A stretch of 64,000 nt of DNA from Nitratireductor soli (GTDB taxonomy: Bacteria > Pseudomonadota > Alphaproteobacteria > Rhizobiales > Rhizobiaceae), in the NCBI RefSeq assembly GCF_001050155.1, contig NZ_LFVY01000010.1, positions 62,001-126,000 of the forward strand, given 5' to 3'. The notes under the pieces are model-generated. The model was not told the origin of the DNA. It saw only the letters and a program-made list of their open reading frames with translations, and did not search any database. Shown piece by piece: positions 56,056 to 64,000 of this stretch. Both the position numbers and the translations under genes were made by a program. Numbering within the stretch: the stretch's first letter is position 1; each line of letters opens with the position of its first letter.

Positions 56056-58405
56056 TGATCGCGCGCTCCATGTCTTCATCCAGCCCGCGCCGGCCGCTGC
56101 CGCGCATGATGGCGCCGATCTCGTCGTCTTCCTCGGGGTCGGCGCGGATGAACTCCGTACCGGCGATCAGCCGGTTCAACTTCGCATTCCACTGCGGCCG
56201 CTCCATCTCGCGAACCGGCTTGTCCATGACGTGGACGAACAGCTCGGGGTCGAACCACATGCGTTCGACGAACTTGCCCATCTGCGCTTCCAGCGTCATG
56301 TCCTTGACGCCAGGCAGAAGGTTCGCTGCCACGCGCAGCCGCTTCATGATCATGCCCGTCTTGATGGCGTTGCCCGTGTAGGCCAGGATACCGGCCTCCA
56401 TGGCGTTGACGAGCTGCTGGTTCATCGCCGTCGGCGAACCCGCGATCGATTTACGCGACAGATTGCCCAACGGCTCGAGCAGCTTGTGTGCCCGGTTCGC
56501 CGCGGCCATTTCGTCGGGCGCGAAAATCTGCGCCAGATCCTTCTCGTGCTGCTTCCAGACCTGTTGCAGTTTGGCGATCGAGACCGGGCCGTCGCTCGTG
56601 CGCGTCAGGGCCGTGTTGGTGTTCGTCACCTTGTCGACCAACACATCCGCGACGGCGGCCTTCCACCCACGCAGCGCTTCCGGATTGTTCTTCAGCGACG
56701 TGTGGATTTCCTTCAGCATGCCTTCAGTGCCGTATTCGGCGCCGCTGAGCACCTGCTTGGCGACGTTGCGCGGGTCCGTCTCGGCGAGCTTGGCGACGGC
56801 ACGGCTGTCTCCGAAGATGTCGAGCGGACGGCTCCCGGCCTTGTACGTGTCGAGATACTGGCCAAACTCGGGCGCCACAGCCTTGATCTGCGTGTCCAGG
56901 GCGTCACGGACTTCAATCAGCTCCTTCTTCGCGTAGCGTCCGGTCGGCGTCTCGCTGCGTCCCTCGATGATGTCGTTGATCGCCTTGCGGGTCTCGTAGA
57001 GGCCGGAGACCGAAGTGTCGAGCTGATCCGTTCCCGCGGCGTTGAGCATCCGTCGGGCATCGGTCAACGCGCTGACGACTGGCGGGCGCTTCGCTTCCTT
57101 CAACATTCCGTCGATCACGTCGACGACCGGCTGCGGATCAACAACTGCGCCGGACTGTTCAGCCTGGCGCAGCAACGGCAGCGCAGCCGCGTCGCGGTCT
57201 GCCGCCAATTGCTCCGGCCGCTGCTGGATTTCCCGAGCCACCGCACTCTGATCGGCGCCAGGATCGCGCAACCCGGAAATGCGCTCCTGCGCCGCATCGA
57301 CCAGAAGCTGGTCAGCTTCTTCGAACGGCACGGTGTTGCGTGTCCGGCTGCCGCGCTCCAGCGCGATCATGCCAATATCATCGCTGGCTATGCCGGTGGT
57401 CGGCATGGGCTCGCCCAGGCGCTCTGCCTCAGCCATACGTTCGGCCACCCTGTCTCGAGCCGCCTTGCTGTCGGTCGCCTGTTCTTCCAGCATATTGCGT
57501 GTATGCTGCACGACGCGACGGCTGGTCGGCGTAGCACCGCCGGCGCCGTAAGGCACGTCCGACGGTGCGAACCCGGCTGCTTTCCCCGCGACACCACCGA
57601 CCATGCCAGGCAGATCGGACAACGCCGCGCCGCCGACGCCGCCAGCCAGCATGCCGATCAGCTTCGCTGCGTCGCTGTCGGGGAAATTCTCATCCGCGTA
57701 ATTGTAGCCAGCGCCGGAGCCCATGCCCGCGGCGATGTCGGTTGCGATCGGGGCCGAGCCGCGTCCGATGTAGGGCTGCAACAGCCCATCGAGCGCGCCG
57801 GGTTTGACACCGGCCGTCTGCCCCTGCGGAAATCGGCGGCTCGCGACATCACTCAGCAGCTTGCCCGCCGCACCTGCCTCGGTGCCGAATTCCAGCACAT
57901 CGCCGTGCAGCCGCTCTGTCGGGGACATCTGTTCACGCGATATCGGGTCAATGCCGATTGCGCGCATGATTTCGGAAGCGCTGTCCTTGAGATGCTGGCT
58001 ACCCATGGGCATCTGCCCGAGCCGCGGCAATTCGACCGGCTCGTCGCGGAACATGTTGACACCTTTTTGAGCGCCGGCGAGGCCAAGGTCCACGGCTGCG
58101 CCGGCCAGATCGGCGGGCATGCCGGCGAGATTGGCGAGACCGCGGCCAACGCCTTGAACATTCGTCTGGAGCGCTCGGCCAAGTTGCTGCGGGATGCTCG
58201 GTGCGGCGGACTGCGGAGGCGCCGCGCCCATTGGCACTGGATCATTGAACGCGCCGGTTCCGTCCAGAAAATCCTGCGTCGACGAACGCGGCTGCGCCGG
58301 CCCGCCACTCGCGAACTCCTGCGCGGCCTGAGCGGCGGCGTTCATATCCGGCGCTTCGACATCGAAGATACGGCCATCGGGCGTTTGGACTTCGAATACG
58401 GGCAT
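56045..58405 (-). CDS. Large phage virion protein, internal-core type
   Basis: A 786-residue protein. The N-terminal MPVFEVQTPDGRIFDVEAPDM domain is common in phage virion or ejection proteins. The next part is low-complexity with hydrophobic glycine-rich helices (LIGMLAGGVGGAALSDLPGMVGGVAG). The rest is helical, with coiled-coil-like stretches (AEAERLGEPM, DARRMLNAAGTDQLD). By position after the gp14-like and gp15-like genes it resembles a T7 gp16-type ejection protein, but no lytic-transglycosylase motif is seen. AAGGAG precedes the ATG. A function in DNA ejection is inferred. Confidence 0.55.
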   Translation of the reverse strand: MPVFEVQTPDGRIFDVEAPDMNAAAQAAQEFASGGPAQPRSSTQDFLDGTGAFNDPVPMGAAPPQSAAPSIPQQLGRALQTNVQGVGRGLANLAGMPADLAGAAVDLGLAGAQKGVNMFRDEPVELPRLGQMPMGSQHLKDSASEIMRAIGIDPISREQMSPTERLHGDVLEFGTEAGAAGKLLSDVASRRFPQGQTAGVKPGALDGLLQPYIGRGSAPIATDIAAGMGSGAGYNYADENFPDSDAAKLIGMLAGGVGGAALSDLPGMVGGVAGKAAGFAPSDVPYGAGGATPTSRRVVQHTRNMLEEQATDSKAARDRVAERMAEAERLGEPMPTTGIASDDIGMIALERGSRTRNTVPFEEADQLLVDAAQERISGLRDPGADQSAVAREIQQRPEQLAADRDAAALPLLRQAEQSGAVVDPQPVVDVIDGMLKEAKRPPVVSALTDARRMLNAAGTDQLDTSVSGLYETRKAINDIIEGRSETPTGRYAKKELIEVRDALDTQIKAVAPEFGQYLDTYKAGSRPLDIFGDSRAVAKLAETDPRNVAKQVLSGAEYGTEGMLKEIHTSLKNNPEALRGWKAAVADVLVDKVTNTNTALTRTSDGPVSIAKLQQVWKQHEKDLAQIFAPDEMAAANRAHKLLEPLGNLSRKSIAGSPTAMNQQLVNAMEAGILAYTGNAIKTGMIMKRLRVAANLLPGVKDMTLEAQMGKFVERMWFDPELFVHVMDKPVREMERPQWNAKLNRLIAGTEFIRADPEEDDEIGAIMRGSGRRGLDEDMERAINGN

Positions 58406-59850
58406 CAACGGCGCTCCTTGACGCGGACGCCGTTCGGCATCTCGATCCAGCCGTCACCGCCAGCCGGAGCCGCAGGAGCGGCGCCCGCAGCCGGCGCAGC
58501 GCCGCCAATTGGCGGGATTTCAGGGAACTGCGCCGGCTGCAAGTTGAGATTGTCGCCGTAGGCGTCCATGAGCGTGCTTTCCGTGGCGCGATAATCCGTC
58601 GTCGCGCGCTGAACAGCGCCACGCAGAACCTGGCGCATCGCCATCGGATCTTGCAGGTTCGCACCAATGGTGCGCAGGGCTCGATCAATGTCGGCCTCGG
58701 TCAAGCGTCCAGGTTCACGGGATTGGGCCGTGGCATAGGCGAGATCGAGCAGGCCGGACTGCAATTCGGCATTCTGCACACCAAGCGTTCGGAAGGTGTC
58801 CTGGTAAGTCATGACATCGCGCAGACCTTCCGGCGCATCAACGCCGGCAGCGCGGAGAACAGCGCCGGTCTGCGTCGCGATGTCATTGAATATCCGAGCC
58901 GCGCCGCCGACAATGCCAACGGTCTGATCTGCGTTGGCTCCCGCCAACTGCTCGTCGATCGACATAACCTGCTGAACCATGCTCTGCACACCGGCTCGAC
59001 GGCCCAGGACATTTTCTCGCGCCTTAGACAGTTCCGACGTGCCAAAGCTCTCCGAGGTATCGCTGATCGTGCCAACGCGAGCGTCAGCCGGGATTTCACC
59101 ACCCGTCACCATATCGCGGATACCGTCGACTGTGCGACCCTCACGGCCGTCGCTCGTCTTGTACATGCGGATCGTACCCGTCGAGCGCTCCGGCAAGACA
59201 GGTTCCTGACCGATGCTGTCAAGCCGTGTTGCGATGCGAGGCCCGTCGCCGGTAACGACGCTCTCGACCGGCGTGTTGCCGAAGCCGATGGCCCGCTGCT
59301 CGTCTTCCGACATGCCGGCGATGATGCTGCCCTTGACTTCGGCCTCCGTAGGCCTGCCGGGCAGGCCCTGCGTCGGCGCGACTGCGCCGGGCAGGCCGAG
59401 AAGCGCGGCCATTTCTTCCGGCACTTCTGGCCTGACCTGATCCGGGTTCAGCGGCTGGTAGAACTGCGTCAATGCGCCACGCTGGTTGTCCAGACGGTTC
59501 GTTTGGAGCGCTCGTGCGTTGTCGGCTGCGTTGTTGGCGATCGACGTGTTGGCGGTGATGTCCTGCCCGCGACGCGTCACGGCGTTGCCCTGGTCCACGC
59601 TGTAGTAGGACTGGTTCGGGTTGTAGCGGCCGCTGGCGACGCCCATGCGGTCGAACTTCGTCATGTCGGCGCCTTCGTACTGCGCCAGTTCAAAAAGCTG
59701 CGCCAGGCGCGCGGCCTCTTCCTTTTTCGCGTTGGCCGTTGCCCACCCGGCTGCGTCGGCGCCACTTGGCGGCGCGAAGAGCGCGGACAGGTTCCCGGCA
59801 GCCTGTGCGAAAGCCGGATTATTGAAATAGCCGTTAACCCGTACTGCCAT
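58405..59850 (-). CDS. Phage virion protein, possible internal/ejection protein
   Basis: A 481-residue protein of mostly helical, Ala/Asn/Gln-rich sequence without transmembrane segments. It ends with an Ala/Pro-rich tail and DGWIEMPNGVRVKERR. The start codon follows directly (about one base) on the stop of the gp14-like gene, and the stop overlaps the next start by one base, so it is strictly co-translated. By order it would correspond to T7 gp15, but no sequence motif proves this. Confidence 0.55.
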   Translation of the reverse strand: MAVRVNGYFNNPAFAQAAGNLSALFAPPSGADAAGWATANAKKEEAARLAQLFELAQYEGADMTKFDRMGVASGRYNPNQSYYSVDQGNAVTRRGQDITANTSIANNAADNARALQTNRLDNQRGALTQFYQPLNPDQVRPEVPEEMAALLGLPGAVAPTQGLPGRPTEAEVKGSIIAGMSEDEQRAIGFGNTPVESVVTGDGPRIATRLDSIGQEPVLPERSTGTIRMYKTSDGREGRTVDGIRDMVTGGEIPADARVGTISDTSESFGTSELSKARENVLGRRAGVQSMVQQVMSIDEQLAGANADQTVGIVGGAARIFNDIATQTGAVLRAAGVDAPEGLRDVMTYQDTFRTLGVQNAELQSGLLDLAYATAQSREPGRLTEADIDRALRTIGANLQDPMAMRQVLRGAVQRATTDYRATESTLMDAYGDNLNLQPAQFPEIPPIGGAAPAAGAAPAAPAGGDGWIEMPNGVRVKERR

Positions 59851-59854
59851 CATA

Positions 59855-60562
59855 TCACCCGTAAAGCCTGACGAGACCACCCGACGGCACTCGCGTTCCC
59901 GCGGTTCGCATTCCGGCCCACGGATCAACTGTCTTGGCGCCACCCCCAAACAACGACCCGCCGCTCAAACCCTTGTTGAGCGCGAAACTGCCGCCGAGGC
60001 CGAGCACGTCGCCGAGCATGTTCAGCCCCGCGCCGGCGCTGTTCGCCGCCTCTAGCTCCAACGGAACGATGCTTGACGAGCCGCGTTTGAAGCCGCCGAT
60101 CTGACCGATCTGTCCGGCGTCGCGCGCCTGTTCGCGGCCGATGCCGCCGAGCAAATCACCGAACGCCCGAAGATCGCCAAGGGCCTCCCCCTGTTGGTCT
60201 GAGAAGGCGTTTGCCTTGCCGCGCTGCTTCTGCTCTTCGCGTACAGTGATGTTCGAACTTGACTGCGGGACAACCATCTCCTGCGCGGCGACAGCATTTT
60301 CGTTGGCGTTCTCGATCTGCTGATCGGTGAAATATTCGCCGAGCTCGTCGCCGCGTTCCGTCTGCTGATCGTCGAAATCATCGTATCGCTCGCGCGACTG
60401 AAGGTTGAGCGCGTCGGCCTCCTGGTCGAACCCGCGCTGGCGAATGCGTTCAGCGGCCAACGCCTGGTCGCGCGCCTTCTGCACCTTGCTCTGCGCGATG
60501 GTGTTCGCGATGGTCGAACCGGCGGTTAGAGCAATCCCGGCGATTGTAATTGGGTCGCACAA
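59855..60562 (-). CDS. Phage internal virion protein, gp14-like
   Basis: A 235-residue protein starting at TTG with AGGAGG five bases upstream. The start MCDPITIAGIALTAGSTIANTIAQ (a hydrophobic helix) resembles the N-terminus of T7-like gp14 internal virion proteins, which form part of the channel through the cell envelope. It continues with a Gln/Glu-rich coiled region and a Gly-rich C-terminus. Its place in a run of co-oriented phage genes fits. Confidence 0.6.
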   Translation of the reverse strand: MCDPITIAGIALTAGSTIANTIAQSKVQKARDQALAAERIRQRGFDQEADALNLQSRERYDDFDDQQTERGDELGEYFTDQQIENANENAVAAQEMVVPQSSSNITVREEQKQRGKANAFSDQQGEALGDLRAFGDLLGGIGREQARDAGQIGQIGGFKRGSSSIVPLELEAANSAGAGLNMLGDVLGLGGSFALNKGLSGGSLFGGGAKTVDPWAGMRTAGTRVPSGGLVRLYG

Positions 60563-60571
60563 ATCCGCCTC

Positions 60572-61528
60572 CTATGCCCGAACCGAGACACGGCCGGTAT
60601 TGCCGAACAGTCCGGTGTCGTACCGGGGCTTGTAGCCGCCACCGCTGGCTGCCGCCGCGCGCTCTTGCGCGGCCTGCGTGCCAAGCCCGGCCGTGAAATC
60701 GACGAAGAGCTGGCCGAGAGGGTCATACGCCGCCGGTTTCGACAGCACCGAGGCGCGGGTCAATGCCGAGTTGGCTGCGCCTTCCGCATCGCCGGTCACG
60801 TTCAGCATCGAGATGAGATCGCCGCGTGCGTCTTCGACCGCCGTGCGGGCCTGGTTTTCGTGGGCCAGCGCCTGGTCGGCGATCGAGCGTTCATTCGTGT
60901 CGAACAGTTTCTGTAGATCGCCGACTTGTTCGCCGCGCGTGGAACTGTTCAGATTGCCGCCACGCGCCAGGGCAAAGGTCAGTTCCTTCTGCGCGTCGCT
61001 ATATTGGTCTTCGAGCTGCGGCGCATAGTAGTCAAGGAAGCTGTTGCGCCGACCTTCGAAGAAGCTGTCATCGAAGCCGGTTCGCGTTTCGACACCGGAG
61101 AAAAGCTTTCCGCTTTTCAGCAGTTCCTGGAATTCCTGTTGGGGGGTTTTCTGCGCCCCGCCGGCGATGCCTGGAATGCCGGTTATGCCGCCGAGAAACC
61201 TTGCGAGCGGAGCGGTTTTGTCCTCCGGCTGCGCCGCGTTGCCCGGCGGAGAGATGAAACCGCCACCGAAGATGCCCCCGAGAGAGTTTTGCGGCGCCGG
61301 CCCGGGCGTAACGGCGTTCGGGTTTGACGGCCTCCACACCGTGCCGTCGGCGTTGTAGTAGGTGGCGTTCGGATCATAGGTCGCGCCGGCGCCCAGAGCG
61401 CCCGTACCAGCGGGTCCACCGTCGAATGTGCGGTTGATGGCGTTGGTGCCTTCGCGAATGCGCTGTTGCCGCGCCTGTTCGTCCTTGCGCGCCAGTTCCG
61501 CTTCGTTTCCGCCGCTCTTACCGCCCAT
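60572..61528 (-). CDS. Phage protein, unknown (virion-associated by context)
   Basis: A 318-residue protein, Gly/Ala/Asn-rich with helical stretches (EQARQQRIREGTNAINRTF; DAQKELTFALARGGN). No membrane segment is seen. It overlaps the upstream acetyltransferase gene by 11 bases and lies ten bases before the gp14-like gene. The family is not recognised; context suggests an additional ejection or internal head component. Confidence 0.5.
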   Translation of the reverse strand: MGGKSGGNEAELARKDEQARQQRIREGTNAINRTFDGGPAGTGALGAGATYDPNATYYNADGTVWRPSNPNAVTPGPAPQNSLGGIFGGGFISPPGNAAQPEDKTAPLARFLGGITGIPGIAGGAQKTPQQEFQELLKSGKLFSGVETRTGFDDSFFEGRRNSFLDYYAPQLEDQYSDAQKELTFALARGGNLNSSTRGEQVGDLQKLFDTNERSIADQALAHENQARTAVEDARGDLISMLNVTGDAEGAANSALTRASVLSKPAAYDPLGQLFVDFTAGLGTQAAQERAAAASGGGYKPRYDTGLFGNTGRVSVRA

Positions 61529-61988
61529 CGCTGCGTTCTTCCAGACGTTTCCGCATGGCGAAACCGACTTGTTCGAACCCGAAATGGCTCAAGAACTTTG
61601 CGGTTCGTTCCGATTGGAAAGAGTTGTCGTTGCCACCTTCGATCCTGTCCGCCCCGAGCAATTCGCTCCAACGGATAAGCTCTTTGATGAGAAGAACGGC
61701 TGCCCGAGTTCCGCGATTTTCCGGCGACACGTAAAGTACCTTCTGCACCGTATAAAGTCCAGCCCTGTGGTCGTGGGCCAGCATGTACGCTTGAAGGAAA
61801 CCAACGACTTCTCGCTCACGTTCGCAAACGAAGAAGGTCGGGTTGGCCGTGTCGAGATAGCGCTGAAGCGTTTCCGCAACCACGGCCGTGTCATAGCCCT
61901 CGCCTGGGCAAGTCTCCGAGACATTCGCCGCGCCCATGCGCATGATGGCCTCGAAATCACTCTCCAGCGCCAATCTAACGAACATCAT
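61518..61988 (-). CDS. Phage-encoded GNAT-type acetyltransferase
   Basis: A 156-residue GNAT protein. VRLALESDFEAIMRMG starts the fold, YTVQKVLYVSPENRGTRAAVLLIKELIRW carries the acetyl-CoA pyrophosphate loop (RGTRAA in place of Q/RxxGxG/A), and KFLSHFGFEQVG is the C-terminal strand. It overlaps the next upstream gene by 14 bases. A role in modifying host or virion proteins is inferred only. Confidence 0.72.
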   Translation of the reverse strand: MMFVRLALESDFEAIMRMGAANVSETCPGEGYDTAVVAETLQRYLDTANPTFFVCEREREVVGFLQAYMLAHDHRAGLYTVQKVLYVSPENRGTRAAVLLIKELIRWSELLGADRIEGGNDNSFQSERTAKFLSHFGFEQVGFAMRKRLEERSDGR

Positions 61989-62457
61989 CGGCCACCCAGG
62001 CAAACTGGTGATACGCCTCACCGTTCTTCCCGAAGCCCGGGATGACCGCTTCCGGCGACAACCCAACCATCTGGATCCAGCGATGCGCGTCGTCGTGCCC
62101 CGCAATCGAGATCGCCTCGATACGGTGAACGCCGGCGGCACGGTAGCGCGGAAACAGCCGGTTCTTGGTGAACTTGGCGATGCCGAGCGCCAACGACGGG
62201 AACTTGTCGGTGGCGAAGAACAGCAGCGTCGTGACGTTCGGCCTTCCTTCGATCAATGCGCCGACGCCGACCGGCTCTTCCTCGTCGAAGAAGCAGAAGA
62301 CGCTGTCGTGCTGGCCATAGCGCTCGACAAGGATTTCGGCCAATTCCTCGCGCGTCTCGGCGAACGACACCGCCAGGAACTCACGAACGTCGCCGTCACG
62401 CATATGCTTCGCGACGTGGCGCACCGTGTCTTCTGTCGGGGCGTCAATCTTCAGCAT
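61975..62457 (-). CDS. Phage gp13-like acetyltransferase-fold protein (DUF2833)
   Basis: A 160-residue protein. MLKIDAPTEDTVRHVAKHMRDGDVREFLAVS matches the DUF2833/phage gp13-like internal-virion family, which has a GNAT-like fold. VFCFFDEEEPVGVGALIEG and HRWIQMVGL support that fold. It is the counterpart of T7 gp13 by position. It overlaps both neighbours by 14 bases. Confidence 0.65.
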   Translation of the reverse strand: MLKIDAPTEDTVRHVAKHMRDGDVREFLAVSFAETREELAEILVERYGQHDSVFCFFDEEEPVGVGALIEGRPNVTTLLFFATDKFPSLALGIAKFTKNRLFPRYRAAGVHRIEAISIAGHDDAHRWIQMVGLSPEAVIPGFGKNGEAYHQFAWVADDVR

Positions 62458-64000
62458 CGTCAAGATCGTGATGGATGACCACCGCGCCCAATTTGTGAGG
62501 GCCAACGCCCTGCGACCTGAACATCAAGCTTATGTGCGTCGATGACCCGATCACTGGCAGCGTGCCTTCTGAGTTGTAGGTCGTGCCGGCCACGATGCCG
62601 AGCTTGTCGCGTGCGTCCTGGTTCTCCGGCGCCAGATAGGCGTACACTTTCCATTCGCCGCGCGCGGCCGCGTCGTACCCTTTGAAGTGTTTCTTCTGCG
62701 TCGGCTGATCAGCGTCGAGGAAAGGCAACTGCGCGATGGCTTCCGTGGCGTCGTATGTGAGTTCTTCGCCAAGCCCGCCGTAAACGTAGATCGAATTGCC
62801 GGAGCGCAGATAGACGCGCTTGCCAAAAACCATCGCTCTGTCGGTAACGAAACCTGGCTTGTAGATCGTCCACGCGCTCACCTTTGCGCCGCTGAAGAAT
62901 GATAAGACGAAAATCTGGTCCGCCATGACCAGCCAAAAGCGGCCTTGCTGCGGCTCAATTAAACCGAAGATACTGTCTCGCCCCGTCGCGCCGACGCCCG
63001 TCAACACATCGATGATAAGCGTATCGACCGGGCTGCCGATATCCGTAGTGGACGCAGCATTCGAAGCGTCACGCGCCCGCAATGAGCGAAGTCCGCTTTC
63101 GTTCAGGTAGAACAGATCGCTGTCGCCGAACTGCGTCACAGAATGGGGACTGACCGTACCCGTGTTATTGAGTATCTGCACCTGTCGGTTGAGCGCCGGA
63201 TCGGGGTCCGTGAACCATATCTGGATGTTCGTCTCGGCGAAAATCGCAGTGAAATTCTGGTACTGCGCCAATGCAATCACTTCTTCCGAACCGGAAGAAT
63301 AAGTTGACAAGTCGACGAAGCCCGCGCCTGTGTTGTCCGTGGTCCAGCCGGTCGGTTTCTGGATGCCCGAGAAATGCCAATTCGGGCCTGACAAAGCGTT
63401 CATCTTCGCCCCGTTCGTCTTGACGAACAGCCCCGGCGGAAACGTGTCGTCGGCCTCCGCTCCACCGGCCATGAGCAGACCGGACGATGGCGTAATCTGG
63501 AAGCCATTGGCGACCGTGACGACCACGGGCTTGCCGTTTTCGGCTTCACCGCTGTCTTCGGCCAGGATGACGACGTTATCGTCGATCGTGATCGCCGAGT
63601 AATCCGGTGTCGAAACGGCCGAATTGATGGAAGCCGCGATCGCCTCGGCGGCGGTCGTGTTGTTCGTCGACCAATCAACCGTGCCGGCAAGCGCTTCGAC
63701 ACCCGCGACCTGGATGGACGTCACCATCGAAGTCGCGTCATCGGCGCCGCCCGCCATGTTGACGATGTCATTGATTTCCACGTCACCGCCTGGCGTCGGC
63801 AGCACAACGTAGCCATTCGCCGCCGCACCTGCATCCGCCGCGATGATCGTCACCGTGTTAGTGGTGGCGCTGGCTGTGTAATTCGGAGTGGACGTGTGGG
63901 CGTTGATGTTCGCCGCGATGGCCGCTGCCGTCGTGTCATTGTCACCCGTGTGCGCCACGGCGGCCGACATGATCTCGACGCTGTTGACCGTGACGCTGCT
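62444..64000 (-). CDS. Phage tail/neck protein with tandem domain duplication (5' end outside window)
   Basis: At least 518 residues; the frame is open to base 64000, so the N-terminus is missing. The visible N-terminal part contains two tandem domains of about 85 residues, each with TTAA.AIAA.IN, ST.(N/D)Y, a V.I.A.D.G.A.NG block and an MAGG end. The C-terminal 340 residues are beta-rich (YLNESGLRSLRARDASNAA, GRFWLVMADQIFVLSFFSGAKVSAWTIY), like podovirus tail-tube/gp12 or stabilisation proteins. Position upstream of the gp13-like gene agrees with T7 gp12. Confidence 0.6.
   Translation of the reverse strand, partial: SSVTVNSVEIMSAAVAHTGDNDTTAAAIAANINAHTSTPNYTASATTNTVTIIAADAGAAANGYVVLPTPGGDVEINDIVNMAGGADDATSMVTSIQVAGVEALAGTVDWSTNNTTAAEAIAASINSAVSTPDYSAITIDDNVVILAEDSGEAENGKPVVVTVANGFQITPSSGLLMAGGAEADDTFPPGLFVKTNGAKMNALSGPNWHFSGIQKPTGWTTDNTGAGFVDLSTYSSGSEEVIALAQYQNFTAIFAETNIQIWFTDPDPALNRQVQILNNTGTVSPHSVTQFGDSDLFYLNESGLRSLRARDASNAASTTDIGSPVDTLIIDVLTGVGATGRDSIFGLIEPQQGRFWLVMADQIFVLSFFSGAKVSAWTIYKPGFVTDRAMVFGKRVYLRSGNSIYVYGGLGEELTYDATEAIAQLPFLDADQPTQKKHFKGYDAAARGEWKVYAYLAPENQDARDKLGIVAGTTYNSEGTLPVIGSSTHISLMFRSQGVGPHKLGAVVIHHDLDDAED

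Noticed and set aside
55994..58561. An 855-codon plus-strand frame opposite the phage structural gene
   Set aside because: Low-quality composition and no motifs; the minus-strand gene has Shine-Dalgarno, start/stop overlaps with its neighbours and phage-like N-terminus.
55146..64000. Anti-phage defence or toxin-antitoxin genes inside the prophage
   Set aside because: All genes visible look like virion or lysis functions; no defence motifs were recognised.

Overview
The window is a GC-rich, gene-dense chromosomal segment of an alphaproteobacterium. It most likely belongs to the Hyphomicrobiales (Rhizobiales), near Phyllobacteriaceae-type genera such as Mesorhizobium, Hoeflea or Nitratireductor. 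Support comes from a Brucella-type Omp10 lipoprotein, homospermidine synthase, CpdR beside an N-formylglutamate amidohydrolase and a tRNA-Val, an mmgR/suhB-type small RNA beside hisN, a ROSE-like leader on hsp20, and several families of short palindromic intergenic repeats. All assignments come from reading the sequence and its translations; no database search was run.

Layout. 0.1-5.2 kb: amidase plus LysR regulator, a DUF1007 plus His-rich nickel/cobalt exporter pair, a small membrane protein and a GNAT acetyltransferase. 5.4-9 kb: a tripartite TRAP transporter (large permease, small permease, binding protein) on the minus strand. 9-16.7 kb: a minus-strand run with an acyl-CoA ligase, a YugP-type metallopeptidase, Omp10, homospermidine synthase, a YciI protein, PabB and the M3 peptidase PepF. 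16.8-24.3 kb: a sigma-54 response regulator, a DUF882 envelope protein, KDPG aldolase, a muramidase with a peptidoglycan-binding domain, the tRNA hydroxylase TrhO and a TerB/DUF533 protein. 24.5-27.1 kb: modABC. 27.1-27.6 kb: an OsmC gene broken by a frameshift. 27.8-39.2 kb: a 5'-nucleotidase with a LysM tail, ferrochelatase, an SPFH/NfeD pair, KdsD, an outer-membrane beta-barrel, GalU, MltB and an SGNH-like DUF459 protein. 39.2-46 kb: glutamate synthase, with a glutathione S-transferase gene between gltD and gltB. 46.5-54.9 kb: threonine aldolase, a four-gene bufferin-type operon (DUF2282, DUF692, DUF2063, DoxX), Hsp20, a lysophospholipase-like hydrolase, HisN, the mmgR-like sRNA, an N-formylglutamate amidohydrolase and CpdR.

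From the tRNA-Val(GAC) at 55.07 kb to the end, the sequence is a prophage or prophage-like island. Its genes run leftward towards the tRNA, in an order resembling the T7 gp12-gp13-gp14-gp15-gp16 virion/DNA-ejection block, and end in an NlpC/P60-like peptidase. No integrase, capsid, terminase or polymerase is in view, so the other end lies beyond base 64000.

The most interesting items are: the bufferin RiPP operon, a copper-handling peptide with an MNIO maturase; CTAG-bounded palindromic elements that repeatedly supply the stop codon of the adjacent gene; a predicted RNA thermometer with a bulged G opposite the hsp20 Shine-Dalgarno; the ejection cassette abutting tRNA-Val; and the 1-bp frameshift in osmC. 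I saw no CRISPR array, rRNA, complete insertion sequence or recognisable anti-phage system.
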